This document shows positions 16,719 to 25,546 of a stretch of 64,000 nt of DNA, in pieces. The position numbers and the translations under genes were made by a program. The DNA lies in the NCBI GenBank assembly GCA_034430175.1, contig DAOUFI010000025.1, forward strand, positions 83,623-147,622, written 5' to 3'. This stretch comes from UBA6107 sp034430175. Its GTDB lineage: Bacteria; Chloroflexota; Anaerolineae; Anaerolineales; Anaerolineaceae. Within the stretch, counting starts at the first letter, position 1. Each line of letters starts with the position of its first letter. The notes below the pieces were generated by a model that had not been told where the DNA came from, ran no database searches, and saw only the letters and a list, made by a program, of their open reading frames with translations.

Positions 16719-16727
16719 ATTATACCA
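16719..16727 (-). promoter_or_regulatory. Extended -10 promoter of tRNA-Arg
   Basis: On the minus strand TGGTATAAT is a perfect extended -10 element, about 60 bases upstream of the mature tRNA 5' end. A -35 element is weak (TTAGTT at 16-base spacing). Confidence 0.6.
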
Positions 16728-16749
16728 AACTTTAGTCAACAACTAATCC

Positions 16750-18411
16750 CTAAAAGATCTTGTAAAACCGTTTTGGCAGCTCACGTTTGACGACGGTTTC
16801 GGCGTTATAAGCAACTCGAAGCAACAATGCTTCATCCCAATGTCTACCGATGGCTTGCATACCGATTGGTAAACCACGGCTGTCGTAGCCCACCGGGAAA
16901 GTGATGCCGGGATTGCCAGTGAAATTGCCAGGAAATACAAAGCGCATCATTTCTGTGTCCGTCCCTAGGTCTGACCAGCCACTTTTATAGCCGCCAGCAG
17001 GCACAGGTTGAGCGGCAAGTGCTGTTCCCGGAGTGATGATCACATTGACCTTCTCGAATGCCTTAGCAAAAATTTCCAGGGCACGCGTACGCATACGCTG
17101 TGCCTGGATGTAATCCATTGCAGTGAAGGTTTGACCAAGGATCAAACTCAAACGTACTGCTGTACCATGTTCCTTATGATGCTCGCGGTAATTTCGCATG
17201 CAGAGCGCCATCTCGGAAAGGATAGTTGTGGCATGGGCAATACGCATTTCATCCAGTTCGGGAATTTCAACATCAACAATCTCAGCGCCCATTTGTTTGA
17301 AGTGATTGACCATGGCATAACAAGATTTCACAACTTCAGGTGAAGCATGTTCGAACCAATCCTTGAATATTCCCAACTTAATACCTTTAAGACCAGCTTT
17401 ATTCCAACCTTCGATACTAACTTTTGGCCCTTTGAGGGTAGCCGGCTCAAGAGGATCGGGTCCAGCAATGATTGAATAGGCTAGGGCACAATCTTCGACG
17501 TTATCAGTAAGAGGTCCGATGTGCGCGACACTCCAACATAGGGGCGCAGCACCATGTTCACTGACGCGGGCAAATGTTGGCTTTAAACCAACGACACCAC
17601 ATAAAGACGCAGGAATGCGGACCGAGCCGCCACCATCCGCACCAATGGCAATGGGAACCAAACCTGCTGCCACTGCTGCCGCTGAACCGGAAGAGCTGCC
17701 GCCTGTATCGCAATCAGTGTTATAGGGGTTGCGAATGGCTCCGAAATTTGCATTCGAACCATTTGGCGCGATTCCGATCTCGTGCATATTCGTCTTGCCA
17801 ACCATGATGGCACCAGCAGCGCGTAATCTGGACGCAACTGTAGAATCTTCTACAGCGGGCTTATTTCCAATAAATTTCGTACCCACATTAGTGGGGTAAG
17901 GGGTCATGTCTATTTCATCCTTAATCGCGACAGGTACTCCATCTAGAGGGCCAAGAGGTTTCTTGGCTTGATAGCGTTTTGTCGATGCCTTTGCCTGCGA
18001 GAGGACATTTTCTCGATCGAAAAGGATGAATGCTCGCAAAGGAGTTTGGTCCTTCTCGCTAGCTTCAATGGCGGCCAAAACCTGCTCTGCTGCTTGCAGA
18101 GGTGAAAGAGTGCCATCTTTATACGCCTTGACGTAATCCAAGGCAGAACGATAGGGGAAGTCTTTCGGTTTCTTTCCTGGTTCAAATGTGACAGAGACAA
18201 GCTTGTTTTTACCAGCGGGTTCAACCAGGGGGTAATATGTGGGAGCTTCTTCCAATTTAATCTTGCGTAGCTTGGGAATTCCGCCATTTTCAAGAAGTGA
18301 TCCAATTAAAAACAAACGCGTGAATTTATTTTCGACTAAAGCCGTGAAGAGCTTTAATCCGATGCCTGTTAGTACGGGAAGTTTCAAAGAGCGCATATTA
18401 TACGATGTCAT
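16750..18411 (-). CDS. Amidase signature family enzyme
   Basis: 553 residues. The Ser-cisSer-Lys triad of the amidase signature family is present: Lys164 in PVAIKDEID, the GGSSSGSAAAVAAG stretch near 238-250, and the nucleophile near Ser263 in GADGGGSVRIPAS. GKTNMHEIG and GVVGLKPTFARVSEHG are also family-typical. The 90-residue N-terminal extension with a possible hydrophobic patch (KLFTALVENKFTRLFLIG) recalls fatty-acid-amide-hydrolase-like members rather than GatA. The enzyme would hydrolyse a carboxamide; which one is not visible. No gatB or gatC is nearby, and the protein is transcribed alone from its own -10 box with GAGGAG nine bases before the ATG. Confidence 0.9.
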   Translation of the reverse strand: MTSYNMRSLKLPVLTGIGLKLFTALVENKFTRLFLIGSLLENGGIPKLRKIKLEEAPTYYPLVEPAGKNKLVSVTFEPGKKPKDFPYRSALDYVKAYKDGTLSPLQAAEQVLAAIEASEKDQTPLRAFILFDRENVLSQAKASTKRYQAKKPLGPLDGVPVAIKDEIDMTPYPTNVGTKFIGNKPAVEDSTVASRLRAAGAIMVGKTNMHEIGIAPNGSNANFGAIRNPYNTDCDTGGSSSGSAAAVAAGLVPIAIGADGGGSVRIPASLCGVVGLKPTFARVSEHGAAPLCWSVAHIGPLTDNVEDCALAYSIIAGPDPLEPATLKGPKVSIEGWNKAGLKGIKLGIFKDWFEHASPEVVKSCYAMVNHFKQMGAEIVDVEIPELDEMRIAHATTILSEMALCMRNYREHHKEHGTAVRLSLILGQTFTAMDYIQAQRMRTRALEIFAKAFEKVNVIITPGTALAAQPVPAGGYKSGWSDLGTDTEMMRFVFPGNFTGNPGITFPVGYDSRGLPIGMQAIGRHWDEALLLRVAYNAETVVKRELPKRFYKIF

Positions 18412-18433
18412 ATTATGAATCTCCTCTGGATAA

Positions 18434-18439
18434 ATTATA
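18434..18439 (-). promoter_or_regulatory. -10 box of the amidase gene
   Basis: TATAAT on the minus strand, 23 bases before ATG 18411 and just after the terminator hairpin of the upstream operon. The resulting leader would be short and begin near the GAGGAG ribosome site at 18421-18426. No convincing -35 box. Confidence 0.45.
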
Positions 18440-18453
18440 CATTGGGAGTAAAA

Positions 18454-18487
18454 ATATCCCCTGATCTGGATTCTTGTCAGGGGATAT
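18454..18487 (-). terminator. Rho-independent terminator of the 20504-18502 operon
   Basis: A perfect 11-bp stem (18454-18464 with 18477-18487) encloses a 12-base loop and is followed on the minus strand by a run of T residues (18450-18455 region). It sits 15 bases after the 143-aa gene and separates it from the amidase. Confidence 0.85.
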
Positions 18488-18501
18488 GGAACAAATCCTT
18501 A

Positions 18502-18933
18502 TTACTGATGGATCGCGCGAATCCCTCTGTAGACTTGCACACCAGCAATCGTCTGTAATATCGTATTGGCCGATTTTCCGATTTTCTCAGATAATTGTTG
18601 CGCGCTAAGAGGTTCATTTCCATTGGACAGAAATACTCTGAAGATTGCGTCAACCATGGCAGTATTGGCTGTGACAAATCCAGGTTCTTTGACGCAATGT
18701 GACATAAGGGTTGACTGTAAGCCGTCCACAAGTTTTACCTCGGCGGTTTCGGGGTCAACCCAATCGATCATGACATCGGCAGATTGCATTTCAAAAAGCT
18801 TCTGGTGCTCAGGACAAAGACAATTCAGTAAGAAGACCCGCCAGTTGTTGTCATGAGTTTTCCACCATTCAAAATCGATATGAAAGGGGGTATCTAGTGT
18901 TGGTTTTATCAGGCTGAATTTGGTTTCCGGCAT
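18502..18933 (-). CDS. Hypothetical protein (143 aa)
   Basis: A small soluble protein that I do not recognise. Its N-terminal part is rich in aromatic and acidic residues (IDFEWWKTHDNNWRVFLLN, CLCPEHQKLF), and the C-terminal 60 residues look like a winged-helix or helix-turn-helix: AMVDAIFRVFLSNGNEPLSA followed by QQLSEKIGKSANTILQTIAG. A DNA-binding role is therefore possible but not shown. The ATG shares one base with the stop codon of the 523-aa gene, implying translational coupling, and a strong terminator follows. The two genes form a closed two-gene operon. Confidence 0.7.
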   Translation of the reverse strand: MPETKFSLIKPTLDTPFHIDFEWWKTHDNNWRVFLLNCLCPEHQKLFEMQSADVMIDWVDPETAEVKLVDGLQSTLMSHCVKEPGFVTANTAMVDAIFRVFLSNGNEPLSAQQLSEKIGKSANTILQTIAGVQVYRGIRAIHQ

Positions 18934-20504
18934 TATTTACTCTCAATCTTGTTTTCATCCAGACGGAAATAGAGGTCGCCAAGGTGAATTGACCATGGTT
19001 GTGAGAAAAGCAAGGAGATTATCGGGGAGGGAGGGCAACGCTTAACAAGATTTACTGCAGAATACAATTCCTGTGCGTGAATTTGCCCCTGGGGATTGAG
19101 CTTGGAAAGTTCACGCATCATGTTGATTACAATCTTTTCAAGAGAGGGTTTCGTTTTCTGATATTTTTCCCAGATCGAATCAACAGCCTTGCAATCAGAG
19201 ATCACAATTGCCATTCGTTCATCAAAAGAAGAATTAATAGTATGTTTGAGGAGAGCGAAAACATATCCACCATCAGCTCCGACCAGGAAAGTTTTCATCC
19301 ACTCTTTGGTTGTGTGTTTTTTATCAGCCTGAACAATGATCTCACCAGGGATTTCACCTCGCTTAAGGTGTATCAGACTGCCAGGAATGAAGCCTTCTTC
19401 TTGATACCAATTTTTCAAGCCATAAACATATCTTGCGGGTCGAACCACCCAACCGTTAAACAAAACGCCAGTTAACCCATTCTTGAAGGTAAATTTCACA
19501 TGCGGCGTCTCATAGGCAGTGGGAAATAGTTTCTTTAACTTATTGGTAAGCGGCAATGTTCCAGCGCGCCAATGTGGATAAGTAAGGCTGATCGTTACTT
19601 CGTCTACTTGACCGGATGACGATCCCGGTTCAAGTTCATCGTTGAATTCCGGGCCAAAATCGGAAAACTTCTTCAACTCCTCCGGGATTTCAGCAATAGT
19701 ATCAGAATATTTCAATGTGAATGGTACGTTTTGCACTTCATCCGGCTCAAATCGTTTTAAGAACCATAATGTCTCGCCGGCTGGGCCAACTTCGTCAAAA
19801 CGTGTATCTTCTTGAAGCGCATAGTTCAAAGAAAACTCAGTAAGGTTGGCATTGACATCCGTGGGAAGCTCGATCTGCTTTATCAACTCAGAGCTGAGCA
19901 TTGGACCGCCCTCGGCCATTTCAAGAACTGCCTCAGCAAGGTTGAGATGCCCGACACCAACATCGACTAGTAAAGAACGGGGAAAATAATTCCCACCAAT
20001 ATTAATTAATTCGTCATTATTTTCTAAAAGCGAGGTAAGTTTTACGGATAATGCTTCACCATACTTCAATTCCACTTGATCGGGATTAAAGGATTCATCC
20101 GTAGCTTCTAGGGGTTGAAAATCATTCAATTTATGAACTGGCAGGTTGCTGGCAAAAGAAACAATCTCCTCAGGAGAAAATTCAACTACAATCACTTCCA
20201 TTTCTGGGTATTCTGGATTATTACCAGATCGGACCTCTATCACTTTCCCTTTTTGGTAATTGCGGTGGGGAAAAACAAGCGACTGGCCTTTTTTAAAGCT
20301 GTCTTTTGGGAAATATGAGGTACCTTCAGATTTTCGCGATTGAAGTAAGTGAGCTTTTTCGGTGGAGATTCGGTGCTCGATCAGAAATCTGGTCAATGCG
20401 GTAATTGGTAGTGGTGTTTCGATTTCCAAAAGGTGGTTATAAATGCTTTCTATATCTTTATTAGAAAATTCCAGATTCTGCCAGTATGATTCAGTTAAGT
20501 TCAT
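18933..20504 (-). CDS. Hypothetical protein (523 aa), operon partner of the 143-aa protein
   Basis: A 523-residue soluble, acidic protein not recognised from sequence. It has an N-terminal helical section (IESIYNHLLEIETPLPITAL), a KOW/SH3-like beta stretch around FKKGQSLVFPHRNYQKGKV, repeated winged-helix-like segments, and a region that mentions a possible substrate- or strand-binding surface (WRAGTLPLTNKLKKLFPTAY). No Walker, metal or catalytic motif is visible. The ORF is long and uninterrupted and is coupled to the 143-aa gene, which argues strongly for a real gene. Together they may act in one complex, possibly on nucleic acid; that is inference only. Confidence 0.7.
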   Translation of the reverse strand: MNLTESYWQNLEFSNKDIESIYNHLLEIETPLPITALTRFLIEHRISTEKAHLLQSRKSEGTSYFPKDSFKKGQSLVFPHRNYQKGKVIEVRSGNNPEYPEMEVIVVEFSPEEIVSFASNLPVHKLNDFQPLEATDESFNPDQVELKYGEALSVKLTSLLENNDELINIGGNYFPRSLLVDVGVGHLNLAEAVLEMAEGGPMLSSELIKQIELPTDVNANLTEFSLNYALQEDTRFDEVGPAGETLWFLKRFEPDEVQNVPFTLKYSDTIAEIPEELKKFSDFGPEFNDELEPGSSSGQVDEVTISLTYPHWRAGTLPLTNKLKKLFPTAYETPHVKFTFKNGLTGVLFNGWVVRPARYVYGLKNWYQEEGFIPGSLIHLKRGEIPGEIIVQADKKHTTKEWMKTFLVGADGGYVFALLKHTINSSFDERMAIVISDCKAVDSIWEKYQKTKPSLEKIVINMMRELSKLNPQGQIHAQELYSAVNLVKRCPPSPIISLLFSQPWSIHLGDLYFRLDENKIESK

Positions 20505-20566
20505 GCGGATGTTCCTATAAAATTCTTATCTTATCTGCAATTATACCTTATTGCATAATCGGCTTA

Positions 20567-21979
20567 TCAAGGATATTCGTTATACAACCATTCCACCGGA
20601 TCGACTTGTACTCCGTTGACCCAGATTTCCCAATGGAGGTGCGCGCCAGCATTAACAAAACCAGCCGAATCATCGACCCTGCCTGTATGACCGACTTTGC
20701 CGATTACCTGACCAGCAACGACATGATCTCCAACATTAACGTTAATCTCGGATTGATGGAAATATGCTGTGTAGATTCCCCAACCATGGTCAATAATCGT
20801 TGCATTTCCGCGAATCTCAAGTAGACCAGTGTAAACTACTATACCATCAGCAGCAGCATAGATGTCAAGACCTTCTCCGCCATCAAAATCAATGCCAGCA
20901 TGAAAACTAGTGTACGCTCCGTCGTTGTAATTACGTCTCTCACCAAAGCCAGCATTAGTGTCACAATAAACACTGGGGCAGGTCATTATTCCAGACCAAT
21001 ATCGATCCGTGGTAAATTTTGATGTATATGACCTAACAAGTTCTTCTTCGGGGTTGACGACTGCCGGATCAATTGTAGCCGGATCGACATAAAGAGGATC
21101 AGCTTCAGAATAATCTCCACTGATCAAGAGAACAGATTGCTCGAAAGAAAATGACGTTCCGTCATCATAAGTACCGGAAATGTAAAAAGTGGACAAACCG
21201 GTAGTTGCTATCGCACTGACGCCCTGAAGTGAGATTTGCTTTCCATCTTGCAGTGTCGCGAAATTTAGGGGCATTCCGTTCAATGAACCTGATAAAGTTA
21301 CAGGTTTATCTGATGTGACTGAAATTTCAAAAGTCTTCCCTTGTTTTAATGGAAGAGGTGAAATACTGACATCAGATAAACCAGGATCAACAGGGCTGAC
21401 CCGCTTGGTCGAATCGCTGCTTTGAAGGTAGATTAGATCAGAGGGCAAAACGGAGGAATTACCGCTTCGATTATTCTGATTTAATATGTTCCAGGTGTTT
21501 GTCCCATTAATGGCAGCCAATTCCAGTAATGAAGTCGATGGAGAAATTTTTGAAACAAGCACACGAGAGTCACTGTTATTTGTAAAAAGAACTAGAAGAG
21601 GAGTTCCTACATAAATTTGATTTGGGCTAGTGATGTGATTTAGTTTTAAAAATAATTCTGAATCCATCTGGTATTTTGATAGAAGATTATCGTATGTTTC
21701 GCCAAGGTCAACCACTTTCTTATCTATTGTACCGGTCATTCCCTGGAGACTCGGAATGTACAAGGTTGTGCCCGGAAAGATGGAATCAGGGTTGGTAATG
21801 TTGTTAAACACTTCCAATTCATCGATGGTTATACCGAATAATTGAGCAATTTCGTATAGAGTATCACCATCCTGGACAATATAAACAGGATATTGTCCGG
21901 GGTCTTGTGCATGCACCGGAATTATCTGGGTGGTTATTATAATTAAGGAAAGAAATAATGCTATAGATCTATTTTTCAT
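20567..21979 (-). CDS. Secreted LysM and M23 family cell-wall endopeptidase
   Basis: 470 residues. Signal peptide: MKNRSIALFLSLIIITTQII with a likely cut after VHA. A classical LysM domain lies at about 32-76 (YIVQDGDTLYEIAQLFGITI), followed by two weaker LysM-like repeats (VVDLGETYDNLLSKYQMDSE and a third near 140-185). A beta-sandwich linker leads to the M23 metallopeptidase domain with FHAGIDFDGGEGLDIYAAAD, GWGIYTAYFHQSE and GAHLHWEIW, which supply the zinc His/Asp and catalytic His. It would cut peptidoglycan peptide cross-links outside the cell. The DUF192 gene overlaps its start by 11 bp. Confidence 0.92.
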   Translation of the reverse strand: MKNRSIALFLSLIIITTQIIPVHAQDPGQYPVYIVQDGDTLYEIAQLFGITIDELEVFNNITNPDSIFPGTTLYIPSLQGMTGTIDKKVVDLGETYDNLLSKYQMDSELFLKLNHITSPNQIYVGTPLLVLFTNNSDSRVLVSKISPSTSLLELAAINGTNTWNILNQNNRSGNSSVLPSDLIYLQSSDSTKRVSPVDPGLSDVSISPLPLKQGKTFEISVTSDKPVTLSGSLNGMPLNFATLQDGKQISLQGVSAIATTGLSTFYISGTYDDGTSFSFEQSVLLISGDYSEADPLYVDPATIDPAVVNPEEELVRSYTSKFTTDRYWSGIMTCPSVYCDTNAGFGERRNYNDGAYTSFHAGIDFDGGEGLDIYAAADGIVVYTGLLEIRGNATIIDHGWGIYTAYFHQSEINVNVGDHVVAGQVIGKVGHTGRVDDSAGFVNAGAHLHWEIWVNGVQVDPVEWLYNEYP

Positions 21980-22337
21980 TTGAAAAGCTTAATTGATCGC
22001 CAATATGAAAATCATTTATATGACTTGAATTCAATTCTAAAACATATTGTGCGGGTTTTTTCGGCAAATACGCAAGATGCCACTTTTTGGCATAGACAAC
22101 ATCCACAACCTGCTTTTTTGAATTGATCCAAACAGTCGTGATATCAAAATTCATGAATAGCATATGTATCGAAGTATTGATACGACTTTCGACACTATCG
22201 ACTAAAATAATACCTGTGCCATCCGGTATTGAAGGAACAAACATCAACCCTTTTAATTTTGAGAAGAAGGATTGACACCAAGTTACTGAGATTTTAATTT
22301 CTGGCTGATTATTATTGATAATGAAGATTGTTTTCAT
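21969..22337 (-). CDS. DUF192 family protein
   Basis: 122 residues. Family hallmarks are SKLKGLMFVPSIPDGTGIIL, the segment SIHMLFMNFDITTVWINSKKQVVDVVYAKKW (canonical form: IHMLFVPFPIDVVFLD), and the hydrophobic end AQYVLELNSSHINDFHIGD. DUF192 proteins are small beta-barrel proteins of unknown function, often secreted; this copy has no signal peptide. The gene is divergent from exonuclease III and overlaps the downstream LysM-M23 gene by 11 bp, so it may serve the cell envelope. Confidence 0.88.
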   Translation of the reverse strand: MKTIFIINNNQPEIKISVTWCQSFFSKLKGLMFVPSIPDGTGIILVDSVESRINTSIHMLFMNFDITTVWINSKKQVVDVVYAKKWHLAYLPKKPAQYVLELNSSHINDFHIGDQLSFSNEK

Positions 22338-22375
22338 ATATTTGACTAGTTTACCACAGGGAAAAAAGAGTGACC

Positions 22376-23152
22376 ATGAAAATTACAACCTGGAATGTTA
22401 ATGGATATAGAGCGGTACTAAAAAAAGGATTTAAAGAGATAATTTCTCAACTAAACCCTGATATTTTATGTTTACAGGAAATCAAAGTGAAAACAGAGCA
22501 GTTGACGCCGGAAGAAAGAGAGATTCCTGGATATAACGCGTTATGGAATCCGGCTGAGAGACCGGGATATAGTGGCGTAGCTTTGTTTTACAAGAAAAAG
22601 GAATTCAAAAATAGATTTGGATTGGGAAAAGATGAATTTGATATCGAGGGAAGAGTGATTAATATTGATATCGGAAATATTTCATTATTCAATATCTATT
22701 TTCCGAATGGTCAAAGGGGGAAAGACAGAGTTGCTTTTAAACTTCGTTTTTATGAAGAATTGTTGAATCAATGTAATGAGTTGCATAAGCAGGGTAGGCA
22801 GATCATTATTACTGGCGATTTTAATACTGCACACAACGAGATTGATCTGGCGAACCCCAAAGAAAATGCTGAGACTTCAGGTTTTCTTCCTGAGGAGAGA
22901 GTTTGGATCGACCATTTTATTGATCACGGATTTTCTGACGCTTACCGAGAACGTTATCCGGATAAAATCCAATACACTTGGTGGACTTATCGAGTTAACG
23001 CCCGCGCAAGGGGGATCGGCTGGAGACTCGACTACTATTTGATTTCAAAGGAATTAATGTCATCAGTGGAAGATATAATCATCCATGATGAAATAATGGG
23101 TTCAGATCATTGTCCTGTCTCGTTGATATTGGATGATGCGCGAATTCGCTAG
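22376..23152 (+). CDS. xth: Exodeoxyribonuclease III (Xth/ExoA family)
   Basis: 258 residues. This Mg-dependent AP endonuclease and 3'-5' exonuclease repairs abasic sites. Motifs: TTWNVNGYRAV at the N-terminus (Asn), LCLQEIKV with the metal Glu, NIYFPNGQRG, ITGDFNTAHNEIDLANP with the catalytic Asp and Asn, WWTYR, RLDYYLIS and the final GSDHCPV with the active His. ATG 22376 is chosen because AGAG lies five bases upstream; an in-frame GTG at 22370 is less likely. A monocistronic gene divergent from DUF192. Confidence 0.95.
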   Translation: MKITTWNVNGYRAVLKKGFKEIISQLNPDILCLQEIKVKTEQLTPEEREIPGYNALWNPAERPGYSGVALFYKKKEFKNRFGLGKDEFDIEGRVINIDIGNISLFNIYFPNGQRGKDRVAFKLRFYEELLNQCNELHKQGRQIIITGDFNTAHNEIDLANPKENAETSGFLPEERVWIDHFIDHGFSDAYRERYPDKIQYTWWTYRVNARARGIGWRLDYYLISKELMSSVEDIIIHDEIMGSDHCPVSLILDDARIR

Positions 23153-23160
23153 TTTTCATG

Positions 23161-23166
23161 TATAAT
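23161..23166 (+). promoter_or_regulatory. -10 box of the response-regulator gene
   Basis: A perfect TATAAT 33 bases upstream of the ATG at 23200, located just after the xth stop. No matching -35 box is seen, so an activator may be needed or the box may be fortuitous. Confidence 0.4.
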
Positions 23167-23199
23167 TAATAATAAGTTGTCTGACAAAGAAAGGATCAA

Positions 23200-23853
23200 A
23201 TGACAAAGCAACGATTGTTGATTGTTGACGATCATGAGGTCGTTAGGCTTGGTCTTAAGGCATTATTGCAGAGATATCCGCAATTTGAAGTGGTTGGAGA
23301 AGCGGGTACCGCGAAAGAAGCGATCGATCTTACAACCAGAATCAAACCAGATGTTGTTTTAATGGATATTCGACTGCCTGGCACCTCTGGAATTGAGGCT
23401 TGCGAAGAGATCACTAAAACTCACCCTGATGTGAAAGTGATCATCCTGACTTCATATGCTGAAGATGAAATGCTGTTCTCAGCGATTAGAGCTGGAGCTT
23501 CAGGTTATGTTCTTAAGCAGATCGGCGGTGAGGATTTGATCAAAGCGATCGAATCCGTGGAGAGGGGAGAAGCTTTATTGGATCCTGCTGTCACCCAACG
23601 GGTATTCCAGGAAGTCAGGCGAGCAGTAAAAGAAGAAGAAGCTTCTGCGTTTGCGAATCTGAGTACACAGGAAAAACATGTATTATTACTGGTGGCTGAA
23701 GGAAGAACAAATCGAGAAATTGCCAAGGAACTATATCTGGGAGAAGGTACAGTTCGTAATTATGTAAGCAGCATTTTATGTAAACTGGGAGTCAGCAATC
23801 GGGCTGAAGCCGCGGCTTACGCAGTAGAACATAATTTGAAGGAATGCATATAA
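23200..23853 (+). CDS. NarL/FixJ-type response regulator with LuxR HTH
   Basis: 217 residues. The receiver domain has the acidic pair in LLIVDDHEVVRLGLK, the phosphorylated Asp56 in VVLMDIRLPGTSG, a switch Thr/Ser in VIILTSYAEDE and the conserved Lys in GYVLKQIGG. The C-terminal LuxR helix-turn-helix spans about 145-205 (LSTQEKHVLLLVAEGRTNRE, EGTVRNYVSSILCKLGVSNR). AAAGGA precedes the ATG. No histidine kinase lies in the window, so it is an orphan locally; it sits between exonuclease III and a convergent TIM-barrel gene that suggest nothing about its targets. Confidence 0.93.
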   Translation: MTKQRLLIVDDHEVVRLGLKALLQRYPQFEVVGEAGTAKEAIDLTTRIKPDVVLMDIRLPGTSGIEACEEITKTHPDVKVIILTSYAEDEMLFSAIRAGASGYVLKQIGGEDLIKAIESVERGEALLDPAVTQRVFQEVRRAVKEEEASAFANLSTQEKHVLLLVAEGRTNREIAKELYLGEGTVRNYVSSILCKLGVSNRAEAAAYAVEHNLKECI

Positions 23854-23857
23854 CCGA

Positions 23858-24694
23858 TCAAATAGAGTTCCATAACTCATGCATATAAATCGCGTCTTCT
23901 TCCATTATCGGACTCTCACACAAGATCCGACCCTGGCAGGAGGCGCTTTTTAGGACTGAAAAAAGCTCGGAAAGAAGTAAATCGGATTCACGTAAAGGAA
24001 GATGATTGCGTTCTCCCTTATCGGAATACTCGATTCCACTTAAATGAATATGAATTGCGCGTAGCGAATCTTCCCCTAAAATTTTTGAGTATTTTTCAAT
24101 TAGTGATTCCCATTCTGATGTGGAATTTACAGAACCATCCCCTGGTCGGGCATGTAAGTGCGCAAAATCAAGGCAGGGAAAAACCCCTTCAATCGATCTG
24201 CTCATTTCTAACACATCATCAAATGAACCCAGCAAGGCAGATTTTCCCATGGTCTCAGGTCGTAAAATGACAAAATTATTTTGAGATCGCAATTCGAACA
24301 TACAATCCTCAAGGCGAGGGATGGCTTTTTTCAATACTTCGATTGCTGGTGTCCCAAAGTACGAACCTGGATGAAAAATAATGTCTGTAGCTCCGGCAAG
24401 ATTGCCAAAATATGCTGCGTCCATAAGGCGTTTTCGAGACTTCGGCCATTCTTCATCCGTGCTATTCAAATTGATGAAATATGGAGCGTGCACGCTCAAA
24501 GATACGTTGTTCACCTTGGCCGCATTTTTGATTGAAAGACAGGTTTCTTCACTGACGCGGACAGATTGTACCCATCCCAATTCAAAGGCATGAAGACCGA
24601 GAGACGCCAAGGTCTGTATAGCACCAACACTCCCACCAGGTTTCTTAGGTGTGGAAATTGGAGCACCGACTGTTCCGAAGATGAAATCGCTCAT
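23858..24694 (-). CDS. Endonuclease IV-like TIM-barrel protein (AP2Ec family)
   Basis: 278 residues. The sequence follows the AP-endonuclease-2/xylose-isomerase-like TIM barrel with the expected metal ligands: LSVHAPYFINLNS (His), IIFHPGSYFG (His), ETMGKSALLG (Glu), CLDFAHLHAR (Asp, His), IHLSGIEYSDKGERNHLPL (His, His) and LCESP (Glu). Seven of the nine endonuclease IV zinc ligands can be located. It may therefore cleave abasic DNA, and a repair role fits the neighbouring exonuclease III, but sugar isomerases share the fold. It begins the minus-strand end of the housekeeping block. Confidence 0.8.
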   Translation of the reverse strand: MSDFIFGTVGAPISTPKKPGGSVGAIQTLASLGLHAFELGWVQSVRVSEETCLSIKNAAKVNNVSLSVHAPYFINLNSTDEEWPKSRKRLMDAAYFGNLAGATDIIFHPGSYFGTPAIEVLKKAIPRLEDCMFELRSQNNFVILRPETMGKSALLGSFDDVLEMSRSIEGVFPCLDFAHLHARPGDGSVNSTSEWESLIEKYSKILGEDSLRAIHIHLSGIEYSDKGERNHLPLRESDLLLSELFSVLKSASCQGRILCESPIMEEDAIYMHELWNSI

Positions 24695-24700
24695 TCTGCC

Positions 24701-25081
24701 TCAAAAAATAGATCTGAAAACAATAATCAACTTAGGGATAAAGATTATCAGCCCTACTATGGCAGCAGTAATGGATGCTACCAAAACAGATGAAGCCGCG
24801 CAATCTTTAGCTATCTTTGCCAGAATATGATACTCAGGACTGGCCAGATCGGTTAATTTTTCGATCGCTGTATTCAAACATTCCGTAGCCCAAACGACCC
24901 CGATTGATATCACTATCGCCACCCATTGCAAAGGCATGAGTTTGAAGAATATTCCCAATAAAAGTACCAGGATGGTTATTAATGTATGAATCTTTGCATT
25001 TCTTTGAGTTTTAAAAACGTAAGCTATACCATGAAACGCGTTCTTAAAGGCATCGATAAGGGACGGATTACGGTAATTCAA
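24701..25081 (-). CDS. dgkA: Diacylglycerol/undecaprenol kinase family membrane protein
   Basis: 126 residues, three membrane helices (THLIT...-type first helix HTLITILVLLLGIFF, LQWVAIVISIGVVW, SSVLVASITAAIVGLIIFI). The family motif ECLNTAIEKLTDLASPEYHI and AKIAKDCAASSVL hold the Mg/ATP-binding Glu and Lys/Asp residues. In Gram-positive-type bacteria this enzyme phosphorylates undecaprenol to recycle the peptidoglycan lipid carrier. The start is a TTG at 25081 directly behind the ybeY stop, with GGAG eight bases upstream inside ybeY. It is translationally coupled to ybeY, the usual order. Confidence 0.92.
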   Translation of the reverse strand: MNYRNPSLIDAFKNAFHGIAYVFKTQRNAKIHTLITILVLLLGIFFKLMPLQWVAIVISIGVVWATECLNTAIEKLTDLASPEYHILAKIAKDCAASSVLVASITAAIVGLIIFIPKLIIVFRSIF

Positions 25082-25537
25082 TTATTCATCTCCAGAAAAT
25101 TTATCCATTTCGATACCAAGAGAATGAAGATATTTTACTTGTTCGGTCCACATTAGTTTTTTTTCTGATTCGTTCGAATGATCAAAGCCACGTAAATGTA
25201 ATATCCCGTGGATTACTAACATTGCTACTTCAGATAATACAGAATTTCCCGCGTTTGCTGACTGTTCAAGAACGCGAGGATATGAAATCACTATATCACC
25301 TAAATAGTGCGCTCCTGTTTCGGGATCAATTTCATCGGAGGAAAAAGATAAAACATCTGTAGGACGATCTACCTGGCGATATTCTAAATTAAGGTCATGA
25401 ATATATTGATCATTGCAAAAGACAATAGAAATCTCTTCACTTTCGGGATCAAGTATCAATTGCGCAGCTTTAAGGGCAATCGCTTCAATTTCAGGAAATT
25501 TTTCGAGTTCAAAAAAATCTATGGTAACCATTCGCAA
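25082..25537 (-). CDS. ybeY: Endoribonuclease YbeY
   Basis: 151 residues, normal for YbeY, the zinc-dependent single-strand RNase that matures the 16S rRNA 3' end and takes part in ribosome quality control. Diagnostic are RQVDRPTDVLSFSSDE, HYLGDIVISYPRVLEQ and the zinc motif HGILHLRGFDHSNESEKKLM with three His ligands. It follows the PgpH-like gene by 9 bp and is coupled to dgkA, the conserved pgpH-ybeY-dgkA arrangement. Confidence 0.95.
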   Translation of the reverse strand: MRMVTIDFFELEKFPEIEAIALKAAQLILDPESEEISIVFCNDQYIHDLNLEYRQVDRPTDVLSFSSDEIDPETGAHYLGDIVISYPRVLEQSANAGNSVLSEVAMLVIHGILHLRGFDHSNESEKKLMWTEQVKYLHSLGIEMDKFSGDE

Positions 25538-25546
25538 TTACCTAAA

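Noticed and set aside
16660..16749. Second tRNA or small RNA next to tRNA-Arg
   Set aside because: Only a promoter-like element and a short AGACG/CGTCT repeat are visible; no cloverleaf forms.
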